64,000 bases of DNA from Oscillospiraceae bacterium (GTDB lineage Bacteria; Bacillota; Clostridia; Oscillospirales; Acutalibacteraceae), in the NCBI GenBank assembly GCA_015065865.1, contig SVPM01000001.1, positions 38,043-102,042 on the forward strand, given 5' to 3'. The notes under the pieces were generated by a model. The model saw only the letters and a list, made by a program, of their open reading frames with translations. It searched no databases and was not told where the DNA came from. Shown in pieces: positions 1 through 10,258 of this stretch (its first letter is position 1; every line of letters begins with the position of its first letter). The translations under genes were made by a program, and so were the position numbers.

Positions 1-2
1 TG

Positions 3-197
3 GAGGAGTGCAGTGAGGACGGTCTGTTTTCGCGCCACCTCGGTGAACTGTACCGTTACAACGGCCGATACGCCTTGGTCGATTGGGATGGTGACAGCTG
101 TTTCATCTATGAGGCACCCATCGAGTTGAACCCCACGTTTGAAGCGATCATGAAACCGTATATCGACAGCGAACAGGCATTTTATAAGTCGTGGTGA
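3..197 (+). CDS. C-terminal fragment of hypothetical protein (truncated by window edge)
   Basis: Open frame from position 3: EECSEDGLFSRHLGELYRYNGRYALVDWDGDSCFIYEAPIELNPTFEAIMKPYIDSEQAFYKSW*. Confidence 0.6.
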   Translation, partial: EECSEDGLFSRHLGELYRYNGRYALVDWDGDSCFIYEAPIELNPTFEAIMKPYIDSEQAFYKSW

Positions 198-360
198 TGA
201 AAAAGAAAATGAACGGCCGCAAAGAAAATCGATACGATTGAAACATGGCACAATACATGTGAAGCGGTATCGTTACACTCGTCGTGCGTGCCAACGATTG
301 GTACGAAAACCCCTTCCGTTGGCAAGAGAATGAATTATACACTTTATAAACACATAAATC

Positions 361-402
361 AACACCCCGTGAAAAATGCAATCGCATTTTTCACGGGGTG
401 TT
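361..402. terminator. Perfect hairpin downstream of murC
   Basis: AACACCCCGTGAAAAATGC-aatc-GCATTTTTCACGGGGTGTT, 19-bp arms; weak U tract on either strand. Confidence 0.55.
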
Positions 403-414
403 GTCCTTGATGAT

Positions 415-1788
415 TCATTCTTGCAACGCTCTCAAATATTGCTGTGCACATTTGTATACGTTACCGCCGCCCATGGTGAGCACCAGATCGCCGTCTGCGG
501 CGTTGTCTTTTAGGTAGGCGATGACATCCTCAAAGGTTGGCAGATACCGTCCGTTTTTCATAAGGGCGGTGATGTCGGCGGAGGATACCTCGCCGGCATC
601 CTGTTCACGTGAACCCAGAATATCACACACCAACGCTTCATCGGCAAGCGAAAGTGCCGCGGCGAATTCGTTCAGCAAACGCTTGGTGCGGGAATAGGTG
701 AACGGCTGGAATACCGCCCACACACGGCGATAGGGGAGTGCCTTTGCGGCCGTGAGGGTTGCGGTGATCTCGGTGGGGTGGTGGGCGTAATCGTCGGCCA
801 CGGTGATACCCGCGGCTTTTCCCAAAAACTCAAACCGACGGCCGGCACCGCCGAACGTGGCGAGCCCCACGGCGATCTGTTCTGCCGTGGCACCGCACAG
901 GTGTGCGGCGGCGGCCGCCGCCATCGAGTTGGACACGTTGTGTGCTCCCGGCACGCCGAGGCGGATATGAGCGAAGAATGTGCCTTTGTGATACAGATCG
1001 TATTCTCCGAACGCACCGTCGTGGGTGCCGATGTTTTGGGCACTCCAATCACAGGTTAGGTCACGTCCGTAGGTGATGAGTTTTTCGGGCGGGATATCCG
1101 CCACCGCCTGCATGGTAGGCACGTCATCTGCGTTGGCAATGACGCACTGTTCGGCACCCTCGGCAAACTTTTTAAAAGAGGCGATCACACCGTTTAAGTC
1201 GCCGAAATAATCGAGATGGTCGGCATCCACGTTCAAAATGACAGCCACCGATGTTTTCATATTCAGGTAATGATCCAAAAATTCGCACGCCTCGCTCACC
1301 ATCCAGTCGCTCTTACCTGCGCGGCCGTTGGCGTTGATCAGCGGCAGACGGCCGCCGATGAAGATGCTCGGGTCGAGTTCCGCTTTCAGCAGGATCTGCG
1401 ACAGCATAGAGGTGGTGCCTGTTTTGCCGTGAGTACCCGCCACCGAAACGGTATGCGGATACCGCCGTGTCAACAGACCCAAAAACACCGCGCGCTCTAT
1501 CAGCGGAATTCCTTTCGCCGCCGCCGATGCCAGTTCGGGATGATCGGTCGGGATAGCAGCGGTATATACCACCAGTTCCGCGTGGTCGGCATTGCCGGCC
1601 GCCAGCGGCAACGTCACCGCAATGCCCAGCGATTGCATACGTTTTAAGTTGTCCGAAGCGTAATCATCCGAACCGCTCACCTCATACCCCAAAGAGAACA
1701 ATATCTCGGCAAGCGGGCACATACCCGATCCGCCGATGCCCGTGAAGTGCACGCGGCGCACGCTCTGTAAAATATCCTGCTGTAACAT
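415..1788 (-). CDS. murC: UDP-N-acetylmuramate--L-alanine ligase
   Basis: GIGGSGMCPLAEIL N-terminus, GTHGKTGTTSM ATP site, DDYAHHPTEI motif. Confidence 0.95.
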   Translation of the reverse strand: MLQQDILQSVRRVHFTGIGGSGMCPLAEILFSLGYEVSGSDDYASDNLKRMQSLGIAVTLPLAAGNADHAELVVYTAAIPTDHPELASAAAKGIPLIERAVFLGLLTRRYPHTVSVAGTHGKTGTTSMLSQILLKAELDPSIFIGGRLPLINANGRAGKSDWMVSEACEFLDHYLNMKTSVAVILNVDADHLDYFGDLNGVIASFKKFAEGAEQCVIANADDVPTMQAVADIPPEKLITYGRDLTCDWSAQNIGTHDGAFGEYDLYHKGTFFAHIRLGVPGAHNVSNSMAAAAAAHLCGATAEQIAVGLATFGGAGRRFEFLGKAAGITVADDYAHHPTEITATLTAAKALPYRRVWAVFQPFTYSRTKRLLNEFAAALSLADEALVCDILGSREQDAGEVSSADITALMKNGRYLPTFEDVIAYLKDNAADGDLVLTMGGGNVYKCAQQYLRALQE

Positions 1789-1977
1789 AGTAAGGAATCA
1801 TCCTTTCGTAACACGTATATAGTTAGTATAAAACAAAATTTGCAAAAAGGGAACACCCAAATGCAAATTTTTTCGTTTTTTTGTGGTATTTTTATGGATT
1901 GGGTGGTTGTATATTGCGTGTCAAAATGCTATAATAAATTATTAATATTCAGATTTCGGGAAAGGGGGGCACGACCG

Positions 1978-4038
1978 ATGGCGTTTAAACGGTGGATATC
2001 TTCGCCGCCGGATAAAGAGGCGGCGGCACAATTGGCAGAAGCGTGCGGTCTGCACCCGTTTTTGGCGTTGATGCTTTCTCTGCGCGGGGTGACGAACGCG
2101 GCGGAAGCCGAAGCGTTTTTGCTCAGCGGTGAATCGTGTGACGATCCCTTTGGTTTTCAAGATATGGATGCCGCGGTGGAACGCATCGCGCGCGCCGTGA
2201 GCAACGGCGAGCGTATTGCCGTGTTCGGCGATTACGATGCCGACGGTGTGACCGCTACGGCACTGTTGTATACCTATCTGCGTGAAAACGGGGCCGACGT
2301 CTTTTACCGCATTCCCAAACGCGAGGGCGAGGGCGAGGGGTACGGCCTGCGTCCCTGCACGGTGGATGCCTTGGCCGCGGACGGCGCGCGCCTGATCGTG
2401 ACGGTGGATAACGGTATCACGGCGGTAGAGGCGGTCGAGCATGCCAACACGCTCGGTGTGGACGTGGTGGTGACCGACCACCATCAACCGCAGGAGATCT
2501 TGCCGCGTGCGGTGGCGGTGGTAGACCCGCACCGTGCGGATTGCGGCAGCATGTTTAAGGACTACGCCGGTGTTGGCGTGGCATTTAAATTGGTGTGTGC
2601 GTTGGACGGCGATGAAGATGCCATGCTTGCACGGTATGCAGATCTGGTGGCACTTGGCACATTGGCGGACGTGATGCCGCTGACGGGCGAAAACCGCCTG
2701 TTGGTACGGGAAGGCTTGCGCGTGTTGAATCGCGGTGAGCGCGTGGGCTTGCGTGCGCTTTCGGAAGCGGCTGGCGTTGCGGACAAAACGCTGACGTCGG
2801 GTGTCGCGTTGTTTTCGATCGCACCGCGTTTGAACGCCGCAGGACGTATGGGAGAACCGCAACTGGCGGAACAACTGCTGTTGTCGGAGGATCCGCAAGA
2901 GTCTGCGCGTTTAGCAGGGGAAATACAAACGTTAAACGTGCGCCGTCAAGAGGTGGAAAGCCGCATTTTAGAAGAAGTGATCGCACGGTTGGAGCGGGAA
3001 GAACAACTTCTCTGTGACCGTGTGTTGGTGGTAGAAGGGCAGGGGTGGCACGCCGGCGTGGTCGGCATCATCGCCGCGCGCCTGCTTGAACGCTACGGCA
3101 AGCCTTGTTTGGTGTTAAACGTCAGCGGCGAGTCGGCACACGGCTCGGGGCGCAGTTTGGCAGGTTTTTCGTTATTCGATGCACTGACCGCCGTGGGCGA
3201 TATGTTGGAAAATTACGGTGGACACGAACTGGCGGCCGGTGTTACGTTGGCGGCGGATAAGGTGGCGGAATTCCGCCGCCGTATCAACGCATATGCGGCA
3301 GAGCATTACCCTGTGATGCCCACGCCCGCATTGCGATTGGACTTCAAGTTGCGCCCGAATCAAGTGGACACCGAAAAACTACAGTTGATCGCCGCGTTGG
3401 AACCGTTTGGCAACGGCAATCCCACGCCGGTGTTTCAACTGTCGGATATGAAACTCGAAAACGTGACACCCGTGGGCAACGGTCGGCATCTGCGGCTTGC
3501 TTTTTCGCGGGACGGCGCTATGATAAGCGCAATGAAATTCCAAACCACGCAAGCGGAGTTTCCCGTGCCGTGCGGTGCACGGTTGCACCTTGCGGTAACG
3601 CTCGAACGCAACGAGTTCCGCGGCGTGGTATCTCCTTCGTTGATCATTAAAGATATTCACTTTGCCGAAACGGATCAAGAAGAATTTGTGCGTGAAATGG
3701 CACAGGTATCCGCCTTGCGGCGGCGTGAAGCGGTGGAAAACGCCGCGGACTGTATACCCGAACGCGTGCATACCACGGCGTTGTACCGTTTGTTGCACGC
3801 GACCGGCACATGGACAGGCAGTGTCGAACAACTGTGGTATGCCGTGGGGCGCGGAATGCGCTTGTCGCAACTGTTGGTCGCACTGGAAAGCCTGCGAGAA
3901 GCCGCGTTGGTTCAAGTGAACGATACGGGTGATCGCATGACCGTGAAAGTACTTCCCGCCGAAGGGAAGGCGGATTTGAGTCGAACACCCATAATGGAGT
4001 TCCTTACATACATTGTGAAAGGGCGGGAAACCGTATGA
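1978..4038 (+). CDS. recJ: Single-stranded-DNA-specific exonuclease RecJ
   Basis: DHH motifs (FGDYDADGVTATALL, VTDHHQP), DHHA1 GxxHxxGxG-like region (ESAHGSGRSL); start placed at MAFKRW rather than the longer ORF. Confidence 0.93.
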   Translation: MAFKRWISSPPDKEAAAQLAEACGLHPFLALMLSLRGVTNAAEAEAFLLSGESCDDPFGFQDMDAAVERIARAVSNGERIAVFGDYDADGVTATALLYTYLRENGADVFYRIPKREGEGEGYGLRPCTVDALAADGARLIVTVDNGITAVEAVEHANTLGVDVVVTDHHQPQEILPRAVAVVDPHRADCGSMFKDYAGVGVAFKLVCALDGDEDAMLARYADLVALGTLADVMPLTGENRLLVREGLRVLNRGERVGLRALSEAAGVADKTLTSGVALFSIAPRLNAAGRMGEPQLAEQLLLSEDPQESARLAGEIQTLNVRRQEVESRILEEVIARLEREEQLLCDRVLVVEGQGWHAGVVGIIAARLLERYGKPCLVLNVSGESAHGSGRSLAGFSLFDALTAVGDMLENYGGHELAAGVTLAADKVAEFRRRINAYAAEHYPVMPTPALRLDFKLRPNQVDTEKLQLIAALEPFGNGNPTPVFQLSDMKLENVTPVGNGRHLRLAFSRDGAMISAMKFQTTQAEFPVPCGARLHLAVTLERNEFRGVVSPSLIIKDIHFAETDQEEFVREMAQVSALRRREAVENAADCIPERVHTTALYRLLHATGTWTGSVEQLWYAVGRGMRLSQLLVALESLREAALVQVNDTGDRMTVKVLPAEGKADLSRTPIMEFLTYIVKGRETV

Positions 4039-6218
4039 TCACCACCGAGAGTGCGATACGTGCACTAAAGGACGCTATCATCAAAAGTGAAAAAACCTAC
4101 GATCACGAAACGATCGATCGTGCGATCGCTGCGGCCATAGCGGCACACGAAGGGCAAAACCGCCGTTCGGGTGAGCCGTATGTTTGCCATCCCCTGTCGG
4201 TTGCTACCATTTTGGTGGAACTGGGTATGGATTCCGAAGCGGTGGTTGCCGCCCTGCTTCACGACGTGGTGGAGGACACCGCGGTGGGATTGGCCGATCT
4301 GCGCCGTCAGTTCGGGGATGATGTGGCGGCGTTGGTAGACGGCGTGACCAAAATCACCAAGATCTCGTTCTACTCCCGCGAGGAGCAACAGGCCGAGAAT
4401 ATCCGCAAAATGTTGCTTGCCATGTCGGAAGATATTCGTGTGGTCATTATCAAACTGGCGGACCGTTTGCACAATATGCGTACACGTGCCGGCTGGCCGG
4501 AGCAAAAGCGCCGTGATAAGGCCAAAGAAACCATGGATATCTACGCACCTTTGGCACACCGCCTCGGTATCCGTGCGGTGAAAGAGGAGTTGGAAGACCT
4601 TTCGTTGCGCGAACTCGACCCGATCGGCTATCACGATATTGAGGAAGCGCTGGAACTGCGTAAGCACGAGCGGGATGAGTTTTTGGCAGAACTTCAAAAA
4701 AAACTGACCGACCGTTTGGCGGAATACGGTATGCACCCCTTTGTGGTGGGGCGTATCAAAAGTATTGCGGGTATCTACCGCAAGATGTACGTGCAGGGGC
4801 GAACGCTGGACGAGATCTACGACGTATACGCCATTCGTGTGATCGTGGATACGGTAAACGATTGTTACAACGTGCTCGGTATCATTCACGATATGTATAA
4901 TCCGTTGCCCAACCGTTTCAAGGATTATATCTCTACCCCGAAACCGAATATGTATCAGTCGTTGCACACCACGCTGATCGGCAAAGAAAAGATTCCGTTT
5001 GAAGTGCAGATCCGCACGTGGGAAATGCATTACACAGCCGAATACGGTATCGCGGCGCACTGGAAATACAAACTCGGCATTCAACGCAAAGACAAATTGG
5101 AAGATCGTTTGGCATGGGTGCGCCAGTTCATTGAAAACCAAACGGACGTGGACGATGCGGAAGAGATCGTGCGTAGCATCAAATCGGATTTTACATCGGA
5201 TGACGTGTTTATTTTCACCCCTAAGGGCGACGTCATTTCTCTGCCGCTCGGCAGTACGGTGGTGGACTTTGCGTATGCGATCCACTCGGCTGTCGGTAAC
5301 CGTATGATCGGTGCCAAGGTGGATGGCCGTATCGTGCCGCTGGATTATCAAGTGAAAAACAGCGAGATCGTGGAGATACTAACCACGTCACCGCCCGGAC
5401 GCGGTCCCAGTCGTGACTGGCTCAATTTCGTGCGTACAGGCGAGGCACGCAATAAAATTCGTGCGTGGTTTAAGAAGGAACGGCGCGAAGAAAACATTCA
5501 AACGGGCAAACAGGACCTCGAGCGTGAGATACAGCGTATCGGCGTGCGCCTGCCGGAAGAACGTATGCAGGAGTTGATCGCCGGACAAAGCCGTCGCTGG
5601 CACTATGCCGAGGTGGATGATTTCTATGCCGCGATCGGTTACGGCGGTGTGGCAATGTCGCGCGTGCTTTCGCGTATTAAGGATGAGTATGCGCGTATCG
5701 TCAAGTCGGAGGAGATCCTCACTCCCGAAAAGGTGATCACCGCACCTGCCCGTTCTCGTCACAATAACGGCGGTGTTATAATCGAGCACACCGACAACTG
5801 TCTGGTCAAATTTGCTCGTTGCTGTAATCCCTTGCCGGGTGACGATATTATCGGTTTCATCACCCGCGGTTACGGCGTGTCGGTGCACAAACGCGATTGC
5901 AACAACGTGCCGCAGAATATTGCTCAGTCGGCCGAGCCGGAACGCTGGGTCGGCGCGTGGTGGGAAGACGATTCCGACCGTTCGGAATTTAAAGCCACGT
6001 TGGTGGTACACACCGCCGACCGTATGGGAATGTTGGCGGATATTACCACCCAATTGGCTTCGATGCACGTGATGATCCACGCGCTGAACAGTAAGGACAA
6101 CGATGAGGGAGAGGCGACGATCGGGCTTACCATTGCGGTCAACAGTGTGGAGCATTTGAATACGGTGATCGCCAAACTCAAACGGATCGCAGGTATCCAC
6201 AGCATTACGAGAGGATAA
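4035..6218 (+). CDS. relA: Bifunctional (p)ppGpp synthetase/hydrolase RelA/SpoT family
   Basis: HD domain (HPLSVATILVELGMDSEAVVAALLHDVVEDT), synthetase, TGS and ACT domains. Confidence 0.95.
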   Translation: MITTESAIRALKDAIIKSEKTYDHETIDRAIAAAIAAHEGQNRRSGEPYVCHPLSVATILVELGMDSEAVVAALLHDVVEDTAVGLADLRRQFGDDVAALVDGVTKITKISFYSREEQQAENIRKMLLAMSEDIRVVIIKLADRLHNMRTRAGWPEQKRRDKAKETMDIYAPLAHRLGIRAVKEELEDLSLRELDPIGYHDIEEALELRKHERDEFLAELQKKLTDRLAEYGMHPFVVGRIKSIAGIYRKMYVQGRTLDEIYDVYAIRVIVDTVNDCYNVLGIIHDMYNPLPNRFKDYISTPKPNMYQSLHTTLIGKEKIPFEVQIRTWEMHYTAEYGIAAHWKYKLGIQRKDKLEDRLAWVRQFIENQTDVDDAEEIVRSIKSDFTSDDVFIFTPKGDVISLPLGSTVVDFAYAIHSAVGNRMIGAKVDGRIVPLDYQVKNSEIVEILTTSPPGRGPSRDWLNFVRTGEARNKIRAWFKKERREENIQTGKQDLEREIQRIGVRLPEERMQELIAGQSRRWHYAEVDDFYAAIGYGGVAMSRVLSRIKDEYARIVKSEEILTPEKVITAPARSRHNNGGVIIEHTDNCLVKFARCCNPLPGDDIIGFITRGYGVSVHKRDCNNVPQNIAQSAEPERWVGAWWEDDSDRSEFKATLVVHTADRMGMLADITTQLASMHVMIHALNSKDNDEGEATIGLTIAVNSVEHLNTVIAKLKRIAGIHSITRG

Positions 6219-6222
6219 CGGT

Positions 6223-6681
6223 ATGAGAGCGGTATTTCAAAGAGTATATGAAGCCGCCGTCACGGTGGACGGCGAAACAGTCGGCAAGGTGGGCAACGGC
6301 GGCTTGTTGCTTGTGGGTGTTACCCACACCGATACCGAAAAGGAAGCGCGTTGGCTCGCGAAAAAAGTGGCCGGTTTGCGCGTGTTCTCGGATGACGAGG
6401 ATCGAATGAACCTTTCGGTGAAGGATATCGGCGGTGCATTGCTTGTGGTGTCTAACTTTACGTTGTACGGTAACGCCTCGCACGGTCGCCGTCCCGAATT
6501 CACGGCGGCGGCGCGCCCCGAAACCGCAAAACCCTTGTTTGATAGGCTTGTGCAGTTGCTGCAGGCGGAGGGTGTACCGGTCGAAACGGGTGTGTTCGGG
6601 GCGGATATGACCGTGTCGATGCAAGGTAACGGCCCTGTCACGTTGTGGTTGGATACCGCGACGGATGCAAGGGGGCTTTGA
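6223..6681 (+). CDS. dtd: D-aminoacyl-tRNA deacylase
   Basis: MRAVFQRVYEAAVTVDGETVGKVGNGGLLLVGV...SNFTLYGNASHGRRPEFTAAARP. Confidence 0.95.
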   Translation: MRAVFQRVYEAAVTVDGETVGKVGNGGLLLVGVTHTDTEKEARWLAKKVAGLRVFSDDEDRMNLSVKDIGGALLVVSNFTLYGNASHGRRPEFTAAARPETAKPLFDRLVQLLQAEGVPVETGVFGADMTVSMQGNGPVTLWLDTATDARGL

Positions 6682-6682
6682 T

Positions 6683-7303
6683 ATGGAATACGTAACGCTT
6701 ACCGTCGGTGAACTCGCCACCAACTGCTATCTTGTGTGGGGGGCGGATAAACAGGCGGCGGTTATCGATCCGGGCGATGAGGCGGAACGCATTTTGGCGG
6801 CGGCCTCCGCACGTGGGTTGACTGTTCGGGCAGTGATGCTCACCCACCTGCACATCGACCATTTCTTGGCGTTGCCCGCTTTGCTGGAAAAAACGGGCGC
6901 GCGGTTTGTGCTGCCGCAGGAGGAACTGCCGGCGTTGGATGATTCCGCGCGTAATTTGATGAATTGGATCGCACCTGCCGCGCGATTTACACTGCCGCGC
7001 CCGACCGAAACGGTGGGGGAAGGCGATACCGTCACGGTGGGCCAATTGACCTTTACCGTGTGGCATACGCCGGGGCACACCGCAGGCAGCAGTTGCTATC
7101 GGTGTGAAGATACGCTCTTTTGCGGCGATACACTGTTCCAAGGATCGGTCGGCCGCTGTGACCTGCCATCGGGCAACGGTGCGGTGCTTATGAACACCCT
7201 TGCACGATTGGCTGTCGTAACGGAAGATATGACGTTGCTTGCAGGACACGGCCCTGCTACCACGCTTTTTGATGAACAAAAAACTAACCCCTATCTAAAG
7301 TGA
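6683..7303 (+). CDS. MBL-fold metallohydrolase
   Basis: THLHIDH motif, GHTAGSS, FCGDTLF; start at MEYVTL. Confidence 0.92.
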   Translation: MEYVTLTVGELATNCYLVWGADKQAAVIDPGDEAERILAAASARGLTVRAVMLTHLHIDHFLALPALLEKTGARFVLPQEELPALDDSARNLMNWIAPAARFTLPRPTETVGEGDTVTVGQLTFTVWHTPGHTAGSSCYRCEDTLFCGDTLFQGSVGRCDLPSGNGAVLMNTLARLAVVTEDMTLLAGHGPATTLFDEQKTNPYLK

Positions 7304-7313
7304 GGGATTCGCG

Positions 7314-8804
7314 ATGTATATTGCGATGCTAGGACACGATTTTCATTTTGAACTGGAAAACACTGCCCGCTTATTTTTGCCACACGAGCCGATTCGCCAC
7401 GGTGATCTCGAGGGTATGCCTGCGGACGGTGTAAAGGCATATACCTTACTCCGCGAAACAAACGAGGCCTCTCACCTCAGCGTGCGGTTGGTGTTGGATG
7501 ATTTTGACGAAACCGCTGAAGAAACGGTGGTAAAAGGGGAGGGAGACCATCGCGATGCATGCGAACTTGCGATGGCCACCTTGTTGTATCATCATCTTGT
7601 AAAGTTGTGTGGCTTTACGCAAAGTTGGGGCGTATTGACGGGAGTGCGCCCTGTAAAACTGCTTCGCCGCTTAACGGCAGAGCAGGGGCAAGCGGCGGCA
7701 GAGGCGTTCTTTCGCGATAAACTGCTGCTGTCGGAGGAAAAAATGCAGTTGGTAAAGACCACACTGACGGCAGAGAACCGTTTGCTTTCGTATTCTCGTC
7801 CCGAATCGTTCAGTTTGTACGTTTCGGTGCCGTTTTGCCCCACGCGGTGTGACTATTGCTCGTTCGTATCTTACACCGTTGCCAAAGCCAAGCATTTGGT
7901 AGACCCGTATGTGGAATTGCTGTGCCGTGAGATACGCCGCACGGGCGAAGTGGCACGCGATTTGGGCCTGCGGTTGGAAACGGTGTATTTCGGCGGCGGC
8001 ACGCCCACCACCTTGTCGGCGGAACAGTTGACCGCCGTGATGCAAACGGTGGAGGAATCGTTCGATATGTCTGCAGTGCGCGAATATACCGTGGAGGCAG
8101 GGCGTCCCGATACGGTGACAGAGGAGAAGTTGCGTGCGATTCGTGCAGGAGGTGCCGCGCGCGTGAGTATCAACCCGCAAACATTGTCGGATGAAGTGCT
8201 TGCCACCATCGGACGGAGGCACACGACGGCACAGTTTTACGATGCGTATGACCTTGCGACCAAAGTGGGGTTTGATTGCATCAATACCGATCTCATTGCG
8301 GGGTTACCCGGTGACACGGTGGAAGGATTTTCCCGCACGCTGGACGGTATACTGGCACTCTCGCCCGAAAATGTGACGATACATACGCTTTCGCTTAAAC
8401 GGGCCTCCAACTTGGTGGTACAGCATCGCTCGGAATTGCCCGCAGGGGATGCGGCGATTCGTATGATCGCCGAAACCGCCGCCCGTCTGCCGGCGGCAGG
8501 GTATCACCCTTACTATTTATATCGCCAAAGCCGTATGGCAGGCAATCAGGAAAATGTTGGCTGGTCAAAAGAGGGAAAAGACGGGTTGTACAATGTCTAT
8601 ATTATGGATGAAACGCATACCATATTGGGTGTGGGCGCAGGCGCGGTGAGTAAACTGAAACAGTACGGTACCCACTACCTTGCGCGCATTTTCAATTACA
8701 AATTTCCCTATGAATACAACGCCGATTTTGAGGAAATGTTGCGTAGAAAGGAATCCGTTTATGAATTCTATCGAAACTATCCGCCTGTCATTACAGAAGA
8801 ATGA
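7314..8804 (+). CDS. hemZ: HemZ-like coproporphyrinogen dehydrogenase (radical SAM)
   Basis: Radical SAM CPTRCDYCSF, FGGGTPTTLS, INTDLIAGLPGDT; HemZ-type N-terminal extension. Confidence 0.85.
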   Translation: MYIAMLGHDFHFELENTARLFLPHEPIRHGDLEGMPADGVKAYTLLRETNEASHLSVRLVLDDFDETAEETVVKGEGDHRDACELAMATLLYHHLVKLCGFTQSWGVLTGVRPVKLLRRLTAEQGQAAAEAFFRDKLLLSEEKMQLVKTTLTAENRLLSYSRPESFSLYVSVPFCPTRCDYCSFVSYTVAKAKHLVDPYVELLCREIRRTGEVARDLGLRLETVYFGGGTPTTLSAEQLTAVMQTVEESFDMSAVREYTVEAGRPDTVTEEKLRAIRAGGAARVSINPQTLSDEVLATIGRRHTTAQFYDAYDLATKVGFDCINTDLIAGLPGDTVEGFSRTLDGILALSPENVTIHTLSLKRASNLVVQHRSELPAGDAAIRMIAETAARLPAAGYHPYYLYRQSRMAGNQENVGWSKEGKDGLYNVYIMDETHTILGVGAGAVSKLKQYGTHYLARIFNYKFPYEYNADFEEMLRRKESVYEFYRNYPPVITEE

Positions 8805-9699
8805 GATCAATCGCCGTATTGCCACCGATCCTGCCGCTTTTGTGGCAGAGGAGTGTGCGCGTTACCGCGCCAACGTAGCAGAGGTGGAAGGTTGGCTGAA
8901 TGATGCGACCGTCAAGCGGCGCGTGTTGTTGCTGGCCGGCCCCAGTTCTTCGGGCAAGACCACCACAGCCAATCTGCTGTGTGAAAGTTTGCGACGCGAC
9001 GGGGTGGATGCCTTCGTGGTGTCGCTGGATGATTTTTACCGCGGGCGCGGGCTGGCGCCGCAGTTGCCCGACGGCAGTTACGATTACGAATCCCCCGAGG
9101 CGCTGGATCTGCCGCAACTGGCGGCGTGTATCCGCTCATTGCTTGACGAGGGACACGCCATGCTCCCGCAATACGATTTTAAAGCGGGCAGACCGAAGGC
9201 GGAAAAAGTGCCGCTTACGCTGTCCAATCGCTCGGTCGTGATCTTTGAAGGGATCCACGCACTGTGCCCGATGTTGGTGGAACGGTTACCGCAAAAACAC
9301 GTGAAAAAGTTGTTTATCCACACGCGTTCACGCTTTTATGACGGAGAGGAATGTTTGCTTTCCCGCCGTGAGATTCGCCTGATACGGCGTATGGTGAGGG
9401 ACGAAAAACACCGCGGAACCACGGCGGAACAGACCCTTTCGATGTGGCCGCAGGTTCTCCGCGGGGAGGACACCTATCTGTTCCCGTATGCCGATACGGT
9501 TGATATGACCATCGATACCACGCACGCGTTTGAGCCGTGTATGATGGCGGTACAGGCATTGCCGCTGTTGTCTTCGATCGCAAAGGAACACCCCTATTAC
9601 AGCGAAGCACAGCATTTGATCGAAGCCCTTACGGGGTTTGTTTCAGCCCCGTTGTCGCTGTTGCCGGAAAACTGTATTTTACGGGAGTTTTTGGAATGA
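8761..9699 (+). CDS. Uridine kinase-like / nucleoside kinase family
   Basis: Walker A AGPSSSGKTTTANLL, SLDDFYRG, VIFEGIHAL; start MNSIETIRL with RBS gaaagga. Confidence 0.85.
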   Translation: MNSIETIRLSLQKNEINRRIATDPAAFVAEECARYRANVAEVEGWLNDATVKRRVLLLAGPSSSGKTTTANLLCESLRRDGVDAFVVSLDDFYRGRGLAPQLPDGSYDYESPEALDLPQLAACIRSLLDEGHAMLPQYDFKAGRPKAEKVPLTLSNRSVVIFEGIHALCPMLVERLPQKHVKKLFIHTRSRFYDGEECLLSRREIRLIRRMVRDEKHRGTTAEQTLSMWPQVLRGEDTYLFPYADTVDMTIDTTHAFEPCMMAVQALPLLSSIAKEHPYYSEAQHLIEALTGFVSAPLSLLPENCILREFLE

Positions 9700-9702
9700 T
9701 GA

Positions 9703-9730
9703 TTGACTTTTTTGAAAAGTCGTGTATACT
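9703..9730 (+). promoter_or_regulatory. Sigma-A-like promoter upstream of zinc-ribbon gene
   Basis: TTGACT - 16 - TATACT. Confidence 0.55.
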
Positions 9731-9761
9731 GGAATAAGAAAGACGAAGGAGGATATGCGAG

Positions 9762-10118
9762 ATGGCAACGTGGGAAAGCATTTTGAATATGGCAAAGGAT
9801 GCGGTGCAGACCGCCGAACGTAAGACGGGCGAGTTTATTGATACCACCAAACTGAAGATGGAGATCAACCGCATTGAAAAGGAACTGGCGGCAACGTACG
9901 AAGGGCTCGGCCGTTTGGTGTACGATGCGAAGAAGGGTGCGGAAGACATCGGTGAACTGATGGATACCTGTGTGACTCATATCGACGAGCAAAACGCCAC
10001 CCTTGCAAAATTGCAGGATAAGTTGGCTCAAAGCAAAAACGCGATGCGTTGCCCTGCGTGCGGCAACTTGAACGACCAAGACGCCGCCTATTGCAAATCC
10101 TGCGGCGAAAAGATCTGA
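9762..10118 (+). CDS. Zinc-ribbon domain protein
   Basis: C-terminal CPACGNLNDQDAAYCKSCGEKI ribbon after coiled-coil-like region. Confidence 0.8.
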   Translation: MATWESILNMAKDAVQTAERKTGEFIDTTKLKMEINRIEKELAATYEGLGRLVYDAKKGAEDIGELMDTCVTHIDEQNATLAKLQDKLAQSKNAMRCPACGNLNDQDAAYCKSCGEKI

Positions 10119-10121
10119 GTG

Positions 10122-10158
10122 AACGGGCACAAACCGAACGGGTTTGTGCCCGTTTTTT
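10122..10158 (+). terminator. Rho-independent terminator
   Basis: AACGGGCACAAACC-gaac-GGGTTTGTGCCCGTTTTTT. Confidence 0.85.
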
Positions 10159-10258
10159 ATGTTCACCCTAAGGAAAGTCGATAATCTAAGGGTTTACTTT
10201 GCGCGGGTCTTGTGATATAATCCGTATTGTATACGTGATATTGTTGGGAGAGATTTGT

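Noticed and set aside
672-6205. Many long antisense ORFs (for example 1942-2898 minus, 4065-5351 minus, 5388-6200 minus)
   Set aside because: They overlap confidently assigned genes (murC, recJ, relA) and have no domain-like sequence; shadow ORFs of high-GC codon usage.
8761-8804. 44-nt overlap between hemZ-like and kinase genes as dual coding
   Set aside because: Reasonable translational overlap with a good RBS; not enough to claim more.
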